Positions 8,635-17,875 of a stretch of DNA of 64,000 bases are shown in pieces. The position numbers were made by a program, and so were the translations under genes. The DNA is from Actinokineospora enzanensis DSM 44649. GTDB lineage: Bacteria; Actinomycetota; Actinomycetes; Mycobacteriales; Pseudonocardiaceae. The first letter of the stretch is position 1; every line of letters begins with the position of its first letter. The stretch covers positions 186,001 through 250,000 of the forward strand of contig NZ_KB894406.1 of assembly GCF_000374445.1 (NCBI RefSeq), in the 5' to 3' direction. The notes below the pieces were generated by a model, which saw only the letters and a list, made by a program, of their open reading frames with translations, searched no databases and was not told where the DNA came from.

Positions 8635-9408
8635 TCAGCCCCGGGCGAACCCGTCCAGCTCCGCCGCCGTGTCGTCGGCCAGCCGGGCGCGGAGCTTGTC
8701 CGCCGCGGACTCGTCCGCGCCCTCGGCCAGCGTCGCCGTGCGGCGGATGGACAGGTCCACGCCGCCGTCCGGGCGGGCCGTCAGGCGGTACTCGCCGGTC
8801 AGCGACTCGACCCCCTCGTCCAGGTCCGCGATCCGCTTCACCACGATCTTCCGTTCCGGCAGCGACACCCGCCGCCACAGCGCGGTGTCCTCGGTCGACG
8901 CCAGCGCCCGCTCGAACAGCGTGGACGCGGGCCCCTCGAACGCGCGGGTGGCCGTCGCCTCCACGGTGTCGCGGCGCAGGCGGGCCAGGTTCTCGCCCAG
9001 CTGCTTGAGGTGCGCCAGCTGTCGCGGCACGTTGCGGTCCAGGTCGGGCAGCAGCTTGTCCAGGATCGCCGCCTTGTCCGCTGGCACGTCCAGCGAGTGC
9101 ACGACCCGGACCCGGGTCACCGCGCCCTCGGTGGTGAACGTCCACTCGCCGCGCATCCGGGTCAGCGGCGGCTTCGGGGTGACGTGCTGGAACACGATCC
9201 GCAGCGCCGCGCGGTCGAGCTCCCGGCTCACCTGCCAGCTGCGCACCCCGTCCCCGTCGAGCACGTACCGCTCGACCACGGACGCGCTGATCACCTCGGC
9301 GTGCAGGTGCGTCGGGAACCATTGCGGTGCCCGCTCGACGTCCGCGACCAGGTCGAACAGGTCCTCGGCTGGGGCGGCGACGGTGAGCTCGTGCGTGTTG
9401 TCTGTCAT
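8635..9408 (-). CDS. SRPBCC polyketide aromatase/cyclase
   Basis: The 257-residue protein has the START/SRPBCC fold of polyketide cyclases: MTDNTHELTVAAPAEDLFDLV, then ERAPQWFPTHLHAEV and WQVSRELDRAALRIVFQHV. A second, weaker copy begins near residue 150 (FEGPASTLFERALAS), which looks shortened compared with true didomain aromatases of about 315 residues. These enzymes hold the poly-beta-ketone chain and direct aldol cyclisation and dehydration in the cytoplasm. It is the last gene of the eight-gene minimal-PKS operon. A full didomain homologue is encoded at 24138-25085, so the two probably act on different rings. Confidence 0.85.
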   Translation of the reverse strand: MTDNTHELTVAAPAEDLFDLVADVERAPQWFPTHLHAEVISASVVERYVLDGDGVRSWQVSRELDRAALRIVFQHVTPKPPLTRMRGEWTFTTEGAVTRVRVVHSLDVPADKAAILDKLLPDLDRNVPRQLAHLKQLGENLARLRRDTVEATATRAFEGPASTLFERALASTEDTALWRRVSLPERKIVVKRIADLDEGVESLTGEYRLTARPDGGVDLSIRRTATLAEGADESAADKLRARLADDTAAELDGFARG

Positions 9409-9417
9409 CGGGGTCTC

Positions 9418-9473
9418 CGGCTCAGTGGAATCGGCTCGGTGTAATCGGCTCAGGGGGATCGGCTCAGTGGAAT
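9418..9473. repeat. Four tandem 14-bp repeats
   Basis: Four head-to-tail copies of CGGCTCAGTGGAAT; copies 1 and 4 are identical, copies 2 and 3 differ at two or three positions. The array fills the spacer between the cyclase start and the aldo/keto reductase stop, and the last copy supplies the reductase stop codon. Confidence 0.9.
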
Positions 9474-10477
9474 CGGGCGGCCGGACCCAGCGGGTCCGCG
9501 GTCAGGATCGGGTTGTCGCGCACCGCGGGCGCCAGCGCGACCTCCACGGCCTTGACCAGGTCGTCGTCCAGCACGGTGTCGACCGCGGCCAGGTTCGCGG
9601 CCAGCTGCTCCGGCCGGGACGCGCCCGCGATGGCCGAGGCGACCGCCGGGTTGCGCAGCACCCAGGCCAGCGCCAGCACCGGCAGTGTCAGCCCGGCCTC
9701 GGCGGCCAGCGGCACCAGCCGGTCGACCGCCGCCAGCACGATCGGGTCGCGGTAGTTCCACCGGTCGATGGACATCGCGCCGATCTTGAGCGAGCCGCGG
9801 CTGCCCTCCGGCGCGTCGCCGCCCGCCCGGTACTTGCCGGTCAGGATGCCGCCCGCCAGCGGCGACCAGGCGATCTGGCTGATGCCCAGCTCCTGCGAGG
9901 TGGGGATGACCTCGCCCTCGATCACCCGCCACAGCAGGTTGTACTGCGGCTGGTTGGACACCAGCGGGGTGCGCAGCTCGGCGGCGATCTTCGCGGCCTC
10001 GCGCAGTGCCGGGGCGGGCCACTCGGACACGCCGAAGTAGCGGACCTTGCCCGCGCGCACCAGGTCGGCGAAGGCCACCACGGTCTCCTCGACCGGTGTG
10101 TCCGGGTCGTAGCGGTGCGCCTGGTAGAGGTCGACGTAGTCGGTGCCGAGGCGGCGCAGCGAGCCGTCGATCGAGTCGAGGATGTGCTTGCGGGACAGCC
10201 TGCCCTGGTTGGGGTCGGGCTTCTTCGAGCGGCCGACCTTGGTGCACAGCACGATGTTCTCGCGCGGGTGCGCGGCCAGCGCCTCGCCGAGGAAGGTCTC
10301 GGCGGCGCCGTCGGCGTAGACGTCGGCGGTGTCGAAGGTGGTGATGCCCGCCTCGACCGCGGCGTCGATCATGCCGCGGGCGGCGTCCAGGTCCAGCTGG
10401 TCGCGGGCGGTGATGGAGTTGCCGTAGGCGAGCGCCGAGACCATCAGGCCGCCTGCGCCCAGTCGGGTGTACTTCAC
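9464..10477 (-). CDS. Aldo/keto reductase
   Basis: The 337-residue protein is an aldo/keto reductase of the potassium-channel beta-subunit-like branch. The catalytic tetrad is visible: Asp in TTFDTADVYADG, Tyr four residues later, Lys in LCTKVG and His in YQAHRYDP. The NADPH-binding C-terminal segment is IAGASRPEQLAANL. It would reduce a ketone or aldehyde, or a quinone-like group, during tailoring of the aromatic polyketide. It lies between the methyltransferase and the cyclase in the operon and is preceded by GGAGCAGCACCGTG. Confidence 0.9.
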   Translation of the reverse strand: MKYTRLGAGGLMVSALAYGNSITARDQLDLDAARGMIDAAVEAGITTFDTADVYADGAAETFLGEALAAHPRENIVLCTKVGRSKKPDPNQGRLSRKHILDSIDGSLRRLGTDYVDLYQAHRYDPDTPVEETVVAFADLVRAGKVRYFGVSEWPAPALREAAKIAAELRTPLVSNQPQYNLLWRVIEGEVIPTSQELGISQIAWSPLAGGILTGKYRAGGDAPEGSRGSLKIGAMSIDRWNYRDPIVLAAVDRLVPLAAEAGLTLPVLALAWVLRNPAVASAIAGASRPEQLAANLAAVDTVLDDDLVKAVEVALAPAVRDNPILTADPLGPAARFH

Positions 10478-10512
10478 GGTGCTGCTCCTGGGGTGATCAC
10501 GAGTCGAGCGAC

Positions 10513-11538
10513 TCAGGGGTTGGCGGCCCGGCGGGCCAGGACGACGTGCACGGGCAGCTCCCCGACCCGGTCCTCGGTCTCCACCTCGAACCCGGCGCGG
10601 GCGAACATCTCCCGGTAGGCGGCGAGCGGGTGCGCCTCCCCGCCCGCGGTGCCCGCGAGCATCATCAGCGACAGCCCGTGCGCGGCGTGCTCCCGCGCGG
10701 GCGGCAGCTCGCCGGTGGCGAACCCGGTCAGCACGACCCGGCCGCCCGGCGCGACGACGGCGGCGACCCGGCGCAGCAGCTCGACGCCGCGCTCGCGATC
10801 GAACATCGGCAGCAGGTTGGCCAGCACCACCAGGTCGTACGGGCCGCCGAGATCGGCGGTGAACGCGTCCCCGGCGACCGTGCGCACCCGGTGGGCGACA
10901 CCGGAACGTGCGGCCTGGGCGGTGACCGCGGGCAGCACGCTCGCCCAGTCCAGCGCCACGACCCGGGCGGCCGAGTGCGTCCGGGCGAACTCACAGCCGA
11001 ACAAGGCGTTGCCGCAGCCCAGGTCCAGCACGTCGAGCGCGTCCCGGCCCTCCGCCCAGTCCGCGGTGGTGGCGAGAAACTGCTTGCAGGTGGCCGCGGC
11101 CACGAAGGTCGAGTCGGCGGCGAAGTCCACCCAGTACGGCAGGTCCGGTTCGGTCAGTCCGGCGTGGGCGCCCGCGTGTCCATTCCGGACGGTGTCGGCG
11201 AGGTCCAGCATGGCCGACCACTCCCAGTCGGCGGCGACCAGCTTCGCCGCGCCGCCCGCGTACTGGGGGCTGGTGCTCACCAGCAGGGTCTCGGCGCCCT
11301 CGGGGGCGCTGTAGGTGACGCCGTCGGAGTCGAGAAGCCCTTGGGAAGCCATGGTTCCCAACAGGATCCGGGTTCCGCGCTCGTCGAGTCCCAGTTCGAC
11401 GGCCACCTTCTCCGGTGTGGTCGGGCCTGCGGCCAGCGCGTCGTAGATCCGCAGCCGGATCGCGGCCCGCAGCACGGCGGTCCGCTTGAACGCCTGCAAC
11501 GTCTCCAGCAGCGTCTGCCGGGTGATCGGGGCGGTCAT
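10513..11538 (-). CDS. SAM-dependent O/C-methyltransferase (Methyltransf_2 type)
   Basis: The true start is the ATG at 11538, overlapping the upstream stop (ATGA) and preceded by GAGAGGAG. The 341-residue product has an N-terminal winged-helix dimerisation domain (KRTAVLRAAIRLRIYDALAAG) and a Rossmann SAM site, VLDLGCGNALFGCEFA. Family members methylate hydroxyls or carbons of polyketides (for example in tetracycline, anthracycline and tetracenomycin pathways). There is a second methyltransferase of the same length and family at 31473. Position and substrate are not predictable from sequence. Confidence 0.9.
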   Translation of the reverse strand: MTAPITRQTLLETLQAFKRTAVLRAAIRLRIYDALAAGPTTPEKVAVELGLDERGTRILLGTMASQGLLDSDGVTYSAPEGAETLLVSTSPQYAGGAAKLVAADWEWSAMLDLADTVRNGHAGAHAGLTEPDLPYWVDFAADSTFVAAATCKQFLATTADWAEGRDALDVLDLGCGNALFGCEFARTHSAARVVALDWASVLPAVTAQAARSGVAHRVRTVAGDAFTADLGGPYDLVVLANLLPMFDRERGVELLRRVAAVVAPGGRVVLTGFATGELPPAREHAAHGLSLMMLAGTAGGEAHPLAAYREMFARAGFEVETEDRVGELPVHVVLARRAANP

Positions 11539-12794
11539 CAGGCACTCCTCTCGGCGGGTCGCTCGTCCGCGGTGAACAGGTCGGTCCGGACCCGGATGGC
11601 CCGGTTGCCGAAGGCGATCTTGTCCAACATCAGCCGGAACAGCGGGCTGCGGGACATCACCGACGCCAGCGCCGGGCGCACCACGGAGGACACCCGGCCG
11701 GTGGACAGCATCGCCTTGCTCTGGATGGTCTGGATCTTCAGCATCCGGTCGATATCGGGCTTGCGGACCCGCACGTACGCGTCCAGGTCGGCCGCGGTGA
11801 CGACGGCGTCGCCGGTGTTCTTTCCCAGCACCCCGACCAGGACCGGGTGCGCGGCGACCGCGTCCTGGATGGCCAGGTTGATGCCCTGGGCACCGATCGG
11901 GCTGAACGTGTGCGCGGCGTCGCCGACGAGCAGCAACCCGTCCCGGGCCCACTCCCGCGCGTTCGCCGCGTACACGTCCAGCAGCGTCAGGTCCCGGAAC
12001 GAGGTGATCTCCGCCGCGATCCGGGCCGCGTGCGTCGGCACGGCCGCGATCAGCCGCTGCTTCAGCTCGTCGAACCCGGACGCGGCCAGCTCCTTGTACG
12101 CGCCGTGCGGCAGGCACCAGCCCAGCTGCACCGCGCCCGACGACGCGTACGCCAGCACCGGGTTGCCGCCCGCGCGGAACACCCGCACGTCGGTCGGCAG
12201 CCCGTGGCTCCCGCTCAGCTTGAACCAGAGCACGTCCTGCGCGAACGCGTCCACCCGGCCCCCGTCGATCCCGGCGAGCACACGCACCTTGGAGCTGCGC
12301 CCGTCCGCACCGACCACACAGGACGCTCGGATCGTGTGCTCACCATCCTGTTCTCGGACGACCACACCACGAACAGCACTGTCCTCAGCGACCAGAGCGG
12401 TCACCTTGGCACCCTCGCGGTAGGTGAATCCGGGGTGATGGGCGCATTCGTCGAGCAGCGCCGACAGCACATGCGGCTGCGGGATGCTCAGCAGCCGGTT
12501 GTACGGGCCGGGCAGCCCGCGGTAGTCGGCATCGATCAGCCGCCTGCCGTTCTGCTCCAGCACGAACCGGTCGTGCGGGTGCCCGCCCCGGGCGAGGGCG
12601 GGCGCCAGCACGCCCAGGGCGTCGAGCAGGGCCTGGCCGCCCGGCTGCAGGATCTCGCCGCGGAACTCGCGGTCGAGCGAGCGGGACCGCTCCACCAGCA
12701 CCACGTCCAGCCCGGACCGGGCCAGCAGCAGTGCCAGGGTGGTCCCGGCGGGGCCTGCGCCGACGACGCAGACGTCGGTGGTGTGGTCGGCCAC
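11538..12794 (-). CDS. FAD-dependent aromatic hydroxylase (group A)
   Basis: I chose the GTG at 12794 because GGAAGGGG lies upstream and the flavin motif follows directly. The 418-residue protein has VVGAGPAGTTLALLLARSG (GxGxxG at residues 12-17), the GRS motif in VVGADGRSSKVR, and the second FAD motif GLLLVGDAAHTFSP near residue 300. These are the p-hydroxybenzoate-hydroxylase-type monooxygenases that insert oxygen using NAD(P)H and O2. It is placed between the amidotransferase and methyltransferase genes, so it likely hydroxylates the aromatic intermediate before methylation. Confidence 0.92.
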   Translation of the reverse strand: MADHTTDVCVVGAGPAGTTLALLLARSGLDVVLVERSRSLDREFRGEILQPGGQALLDALGVLAPALARGGHPHDRFVLEQNGRRLIDADYRGLPGPYNRLLSIPQPHVLSALLDECAHHPGFTYREGAKVTALVAEDSAVRGVVVREQDGEHTIRASCVVGADGRSSKVRVLAGIDGGRVDAFAQDVLWFKLSGSHGLPTDVRVFRAGGNPVLAYASSGAVQLGWCLPHGAYKELAASGFDELKQRLIAAVPTHAARIAAEITSFRDLTLLDVYAANAREWARDGLLLVGDAAHTFSPIGAQGINLAIQDAVAAHPVLVGVLGKNTGDAVVTAADLDAYVRVRKPDIDRMLKIQTIQSKAMLSTGRVSSVVRPALASVMSRSPLFRLMLDKIAFGNRAIRVRTDLFTADERPAERSA

Positions 12795-12828
12795 GGTCGG
12801 GCCCCTTCCGGGAGTGGTGGGATGGGTC

Positions 12829-14679
12829 TCAGAGATCGAGGGTGACGCCGTACTCGGTGAGCCAGCGGTTGAGCCAGAGCGCCATCTCCAGGCCGCCCCG
12901 GTCGTAGGGCATGCTGGTGGCGCCCTCCGGCTTGGCCACCTCGCGCCGGGCCTTGTCGATGTCCAGCAGCGGCAGCACCGGCGAGTTGCGGTCGGCGAGC
13001 ACACCGGCCAGCTCGCGGCGCAGCACCCGCGCGTACGCCGGGTCCTGGGTGGCCGGGTAGGGCGTCTTGACCCGGTTGGCCACCACCTCCGGCAGCACGT
13101 CCTTGACGGCCGCGCGCAGCAGGCTCTTCTCCCGGCCGTCGAACGACTTCATCGCCCACGGCACATTGAACACGTAGTCGACCAGCCGGTGGTCGCAGAA
13201 CGGCACCCGGACCTCCAGGCTGACCGCCATGCTCATCCGGTCCTTGCGGTCCAGCAGGGTCTGCACGAACCGGGTCAGGTTGAGGTAGGTGATCTCCCGC
13301 ATGCGCCGGTCGGTCTCGCTCTCGCCGGGCAGCTGCGGCACCTCGGCCAGCGCGGTGCGGTAGCTGTCGGCGCGGTAGGCGGGCAGGTCCAGCTTCTCCA
13401 GGAACCCCTTGTCCAGAAGGGACGATCCGCCGAAGTAGCGGGATGATCCCTTGGTCAGCCAGGGGAAGGTGTCCGCGCGCAGCGCCGCCGGGTTGCGGAA
13501 CCACTGGTAGCCGCCGAACAGCTCGTCCGCCGACTCGCCGGACAAGGCCACTGTGGAGTGTCCACGGACGGCCTTGAACAACAGGTACAACGACGGCCAC
13601 ATGTCGCCCCAGAACGCGGGCGGGGTGTCCACCGCGGTCAGCACGGCCGCGCGTACCGCCGGGTCGGACAGTCGGGCGTTGTCCAGCACGATGTCGTGGT
13701 GGTCGGCGCCCACGTGCCCGGCCAGCGCGGCGATGAACGGCGCGTCCGGCGCGGGCCGCACCGCGTCCGGCTCGAACCGCTCGGCCGAACCGGCGAAGTC
13801 CACCGAGAACGAGCGCACCCGGCCCCGGCCCTGCTCGGCCAGCGCGGCCGCGGCCAGCGAGGTGATCGCCGAGGAGTCCAGGCCGCCGGAGAGCAGCGTG
13901 CACACCGGCACGTCGGAGATCAGCTGCCGGTCCACGATGTCCACCAGCAGGCCGCGCACGGTGCTGATCGTGGTGTCCAGGTCGTCGGTGTGCTCGCGCG
14001 CGGTGAGCTGCCAGTAGCGGCGCTTGGTGAGCCCGCCGCGGCCGATGCGCACCAGCGAGCCGGGCCGCACCTCGTGCATGCCCGCGAACACCGCCGCCTC
14101 CGGCGTCTTCACCATCTCCAGGACCTCGCACAGGCCCTCCGCGCCGACCCGGCGGCCCGCCATCGGGTTCGCCAGGATCGCCTTGGGCTCGGAGCCGAAC
14201 AGCACCCCGTCCCGGGTGGGCTGGTAGAACAGCGGCTTCACGCCCATCCGGTCGCGCACCAACAGCAGCTCCTCGCGCGCCACGTCCCACACCGCGATGG
14301 CGAACATGCCGTTGAGCCGCTCGACGAACTCCTCGCCCCACTCCAGGAACGCGTGCAGCACCACCTCGGTGTCGCTCGCGGTCCGGAACCGGTGACCCAC
14401 GCCCTCCAATTCGGTGCGCAGCTCCCGGAAGTTGTAGATCTCACCGCAGAACGACAGCGCGGCCAGCTCGCGGCCGTGCGTGCTGGCGGTCATCGGCTGC
14501 GCGCCGCCCGCCAGGTCGATGACCGCCAGCCTGCGGTGGCCGAGGGCCACGTGACGGTCGATCCACAGCCCCTCCGCGTCCGGGCCGCGGCAGGCCATGG
14601 TGTCGGTCATCGCCTGCGCGACGGCGCGGCGGTCGGCGAGGTCGCACCCGAAGTCGACCCAGCCCGCGATCCCGCACAT
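12829..14679 (-). CDS. Asparagine synthase-like glutamine amidotransferase
   Basis: The 616-residue protein starts MCGIAGW, so Cys2 becomes the N-terminal nucleophile of the class II glutaminase. The synthetase half carries the PP-loop LLSGGLDSSAIT for ATP/AMP chemistry and LSGESADELFGGY. A GGAAAGGAG site precedes the ATG. In aromatic polyketide clusters such enzymes (OxyD-type in oxytetracycline, FdmV- and LlpA-type in pentangular pathways) place an amide on a carboxylate, either on the malonate starter or late on the skeleton. Location directly after ACP makes an early role plausible. An acyl-CoA ligase and acyltransferase are encoded at 26.6-29.5 kb. Confidence 0.92.
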   Translation of the reverse strand: MCGIAGWVDFGCDLADRRAVAQAMTDTMACRGPDAEGLWIDRHVALGHRRLAVIDLAGGAQPMTASTHGRELAALSFCGEIYNFRELRTELEGVGHRFRTASDTEVVLHAFLEWGEEFVERLNGMFAIAVWDVAREELLLVRDRMGVKPLFYQPTRDGVLFGSEPKAILANPMAGRRVGAEGLCEVLEMVKTPEAAVFAGMHEVRPGSLVRIGRGGLTKRRYWQLTAREHTDDLDTTISTVRGLLVDIVDRQLISDVPVCTLLSGGLDSSAITSLAAAALAEQGRGRVRSFSVDFAGSAERFEPDAVRPAPDAPFIAALAGHVGADHHDIVLDNARLSDPAVRAAVLTAVDTPPAFWGDMWPSLYLLFKAVRGHSTVALSGESADELFGGYQWFRNPAALRADTFPWLTKGSSRYFGGSSLLDKGFLEKLDLPAYRADSYRTALAEVPQLPGESETDRRMREITYLNLTRFVQTLLDRKDRMSMAVSLEVRVPFCDHRLVDYVFNVPWAMKSFDGREKSLLRAAVKDVLPEVVANRVKTPYPATQDPAYARVLRRELAGVLADRNSPVLPLLDIDKARREVAKPEGATSMPYDRGGLEMALWLNRWLTEYGVTLDL

Positions 14680-14781
14680 GGGGTTTCTCCTTTCCGGCGA
14701 AGTGAGTTGTCCGAGAACCCGGCGGCGCCGCGCCCCCGAGTCGTCCACAGTGGACGTCGGGCGGCGCGGCGGCCGCGCGGG

Positions 14782-15039
14782 TCAGACCGTCTCGGCGAGC
14801 GTGTTGTTGACCGCGTCCAGCAGCTCGGCGGGGGTGTTCGCCTCGGTGATCGCGCCGTCCGGCAGCCGCACGCCCAGCTCCCGCTCGATCCGGCTGACGG
14901 TGTTCAGCAGGGCCAGCGAGTCGTAGCCGAGGTCCTCGAAGGTGACGGTCAGGATGTCGCCGTCCAGGGTGATGTCCTCGTCCTCGCCCGCGCTCTCGCG
15001 CAGGGTGTCGACCAGCTCGGTGATGGTGAAAGCGCCCAT
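14782..15039 (-). CDS. Type II PKS acyl carrier protein
   Basis: An 85-residue acidic protein with the phosphopantetheine site DLGYDSLALLN (Ser41). It carries the growing polyketide chain between KS/CLF and the cyclases. Size and composition are typical for aromatic PKS carrier proteins. It lies 42 bases after the chain-length factor in the usual KS-CLF-ACP order. Confidence 0.97.
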   Translation of the reverse strand: MGAFTITELVDTLRESAGEDEDITLDGDILTVTFEDLGYDSLALLNTVSRIERELGVRLPDGAITEANTPAELLDAVNNTLAETV

Positions 15040-15081
15040 GTCGGTGATGCTCCTTCTGGTGTGTGCGGTGTCTTGGGAAAG

Positions 15082-16347
15082 TCAGGCCGCGCGGCGGACC
15101 ACGACGGCGGAGTTGAAGCCGCCGTGGCCGCGGGCCAGCACCAGGGCGGTGGTCAGCGGGGTCTCCCGGGGGGTGTCCCGGACCAGGTCGATCGGGTGGC
15201 CTGCGGGCCGCTCGATGTTGACCGTCGGCGGGATCACACCGTCCCGGATGGACAGCAGCGCGGTGGCGACGTCCAGCGGCCCGCCACCGGCCAGCAGCCG
15301 CCCGGTCATGGTCTTGGGCACCGTCACCGGCACCCCGCGCGGGCCGAACACCTCGGCGATCGCGGTGGCCTCGGCCGCGTCCAGGTGCGGCACGCCCGCC
15401 CCGTCGGCGAACACGACGTCCACCTCGCGCGGGCTGATCCCGGCGTCGCGCAGCGCCTGCTCGATCGCCCGGCGCAGCCCGGACGGCGCGTCGCTGCCCG
15501 GCGCCGGGTCGAAGGTGGCCGAGTGCCCGGCCAGCACCCCGTGCACCTCGTGCACCGGGTCGACGCCCCGGCGCGCCACGTGCTCCGGGTGCTCCATGAT
15601 CAGCAGCGCGCCGCCCTCGCCGGGCACGTGCCCCGCCGCGCGCCGGTCGAACGGCAGGAACGCCGCGGCCGGGTCGGTGGCGTCGGTGAGCCTGCCGGAA
15701 CGGATCTGGCACAGCCAGCCCCACGGGCACAACGAGCCGTCCACCGCGCCCGCCACCATCAGGTCGGTGCCGGTGCGGATGTTGCGCCGCGCCTTGCCCA
15801 GCGCGTCCAGGCCGCCCGCCTGCTCGGCCACCACGGTGCCGCTGGCCCCGCGCAGCGCGTGCCGGATGGAGATCTGGCCGCTGTTGACCGGGTAGAACCA
15901 GGCGAACGACTGGTACGCGCTGACGTACTCGCCGCCCTTGCTCCACAGCGCCTCCAGCTCGCGCTGGCCGAACTCGAACCCGCCTGCGGACGCGCCGGTG
16001 ATCACCCCGGCGGCGTACTCGGGCAGTTGGTGCGGGTCCACGTCGGCGTCCTCGAACGCCTCGGCCGCGGCCAGCAGCGCCAGCCGGGTCATGTGGTCGG
16101 TCTGCGGCATCAGCCGGTTGGGCAGCGCGGAGAAGTCCGCGTCCACCTGCCCGGCCAGCTTCGCGCTGTACCCGGCCGGGTCGAACCGGGTGATCTCGGC
16201 CAGGCCGGACTCGCCGGACAGCACCGCCGCCCAGTACTCCTCGACGCCGATCCCGTTGGCGGCCAGCACGCCCAGGCCGGTGATCACCGGCGCGACCCGC
16301 AGGTCCGCCTCGGTGCGGTTGGCGTGGTGCGCGGGGGAGACGCTCAT
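15082..16347 (-). CDS. Ketosynthase beta subunit / chain-length factor
   Basis: The 421-residue thiolase-fold protein pairs with KS-alpha to set chain length. The active-site Cys is replaced by Gln176 in VVAEQAGGLDALG, the hallmark of chain-length factors. The ATG at 16347 overlaps the KS-alpha stop by four bases (ATGA), giving coupled synthesis of the heterodimer. Chain length cannot be read reliably by eye. The protein ends GHGGFNSAVVVRRAA as usual. Confidence 0.96.
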   Translation of the reverse strand: MSVSPAHHANRTEADLRVAPVITGLGVLAANGIGVEEYWAAVLSGESGLAEITRFDPAGYSAKLAGQVDADFSALPNRLMPQTDHMTRLALLAAAEAFEDADVDPHQLPEYAAGVITGASAGGFEFGQRELEALWSKGGEYVSAYQSFAWFYPVNSGQISIRHALRGASGTVVAEQAGGLDALGKARRNIRTGTDLMVAGAVDGSLCPWGWLCQIRSGRLTDATDPAAAFLPFDRRAAGHVPGEGGALLIMEHPEHVARRGVDPVHEVHGVLAGHSATFDPAPGSDAPSGLRRAIEQALRDAGISPREVDVVFADGAGVPHLDAAEATAIAEVFGPRGVPVTVPKTMTGRLLAGGGPLDVATALLSIRDGVIPPTVNIERPAGHPIDLVRDTPRETPLTTALVLARGHGGFNSAVVVRRAA

Positions 16348-17621
16348 GCCCGCCACCCCGGCTTCGTCACGACCAGCGCGCTCTGGAACCCGCCGAACCC
16401 GCTGGCCACGCTCACCACCGTGTTCACCGGCAGCTCGCGGGCGATGTTCGGCACGTAGTCCAGGTCGCACTCGGGATCGGGGTTGTGCAGGTTCGCCGTC
16501 GGCGGCACCACCGAGTGCTCCACCGCCAGCACGCACGCGGCCGCCTCCAGCGCGCAGATCGCGCCGAGCGAGTGGCCGATCATGGACTTGATGGAGCTGA
16601 TCGGCACCCGGTAGGCGTGGTGGCCCAGGCTGCGCTTGAACGCGCCGGTCTCGTGCCGGTCGTTCTGCTTGGTCGCCGAGCCGTGCGCGTTGACGTAGTC
16701 CACATCGGCCGGGTCCAGCCGGGCGCGGACCATCGCCGCGCTGATCGCGTCGGCCATCTCCAGGCCGTCCGGGCGCAGGCCGGTCATGCTGTAGGCGTTG
16801 CAGCGGTTGGCCGAACCGGCGAGCTCCGCGTACACCCGGGCGCCGCGCCTACGGGCGTGCTCGGCCTCCTCCAGCACGAACATGGCCGCGCCCTCGCCGA
16901 GCACGAACCCGTCGCGGGTCGCGTCGAACGGGCGGGACGCCGTGGTCGGGTCGTCGTTGCGCGCCGAGGTGGCCTTGATCGCGTCGAAGCAGGCCACCGT
17001 GATCGGGGAGATGGACGCGTCCGACGCGCCCGCCACCATCACGTCCGCCGAGCCGTCCAGGATCTGGTCCATGGCGTGCCCGAGCACGTCGATGCCCGAG
17101 GTGCAGCCGGTGGACACGATGCCGACCGGGCCCTGCGCGTCCGCGAGCCAGGCCACCTCGGCGGCCATGGACGACGGGACGTAGTAGTCGTACAGGTAGG
17201 GGCTGGCGTGCGACTCGTCCACCAGCCAGGTGCTGCCCTCGTCGCTGACGATGGCGTACTCGCGGTCCAGGCTGGTGGTGGCGCCGCAGGCGGTGCCCAC
17301 CATCACCCCGGTCCGCTCCGGGACCGACTCGCCCAGGATGCCGCTGTCCTCCAGCGCCTCGCGGGTGGCGACCACCGCGAACTGGGTGGTGCGGTCCCAC
17401 TTGCGGATCTGCCGCTGGCTCAGCCCGCAGGCCACCGCGTCGAAGTCGATCTCCGCGGCGATCCTGGACCGGAACCGCGAGGCGTCGAAGCTGGTGATCG
17501 CCCGGGTCGCGGTACGGCCGTCGGTCAGCATCTGCCAGAACTGCTTGGTGCCCACGCCGCCGGGGGCGACCACTCCGATCCCGGTCACCACCACGCGCCG
17601 GGATCCGAACGCTGCCGTCAC
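16344..17621 (-). CDS. Ketosynthase alpha subunit of a type II PKS
   Basis: The GTG at 17621 follows GGAGGGAAC and gives 425 residues, the standard length. Cys173 lies in STGCTSGIDV; the two catalytic His are His313 (NAHGSATKQ) and His350 (KSMIGHSLGA). It condenses malonyl-ACP units with the CLF partner. It is the first gene of an eight-gene operon (KS-alpha, CLF, ACP, amidotransferase, hydroxylase, methyltransferase, AKR, cyclase) and is divergent from the acyl-CoA carboxylase operon over a 254-base spacer. No KSIII-type priming synthase is visible in the window. Confidence 0.97.
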   Translation of the reverse strand: MTAAFGSRRVVVTGIGVVAPGGVGTKQFWQMLTDGRTATRAITSFDASRFRSRIAAEIDFDAVACGLSQRQIRKWDRTTQFAVVATREALEDSGILGESVPERTGVMVGTACGATTSLDREYAIVSDEGSTWLVDESHASPYLYDYYVPSSMAAEVAWLADAQGPVGIVSTGCTSGIDVLGHAMDQILDGSADVMVAGASDASISPITVACFDAIKATSARNDDPTTASRPFDATRDGFVLGEGAAMFVLEEAEHARRRGARVYAELAGSANRCNAYSMTGLRPDGLEMADAISAAMVRARLDPADVDYVNAHGSATKQNDRHETGAFKRSLGHHAYRVPISSIKSMIGHSLGAICALEAAACVLAVEHSVVPPTANLHNPDPECDLDYVPNIARELPVNTVVSVASGFGGFQSALVVTKPGWRA

Positions 17622-17688
17622 AGTTCCTCCCTCCGTGCCCTCGGCCACGGGGCGGGCCGATGTCGTGATCCACTCTCGGTCGGCCGTG

Positions 17689-17717
17689 TCGAGGCCGATC
17701 GGAGAGCCGGTCGACGC
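17689..17717. promoter_or_regulatory. Possible SARP-type direct repeat in the KS/ACC divergent promoter
   Basis: Two related heptamers, TCGAGGC (17689) and TCGACGC (17711), start 22 bases apart, that is two helical turns. SARP regulators usually bind heptamers of this kind. The match is short and could be chance. Confidence 0.25.
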
Positions 17718-17875
17718 GGCGCCGGTCCCGCGCAACGCCCCGTGCCCGCTGCCGACGCGACCATCCCGCCGACGCGATACGACCCGGACCCCCGTGGTCG
17801 ACCGCGCCTCGTTCAGTCGTGGGACGCGCAGGCGGAGGGTCCGTCCACGGCGGTGATCGCAGGGAGGGAGCGGCC

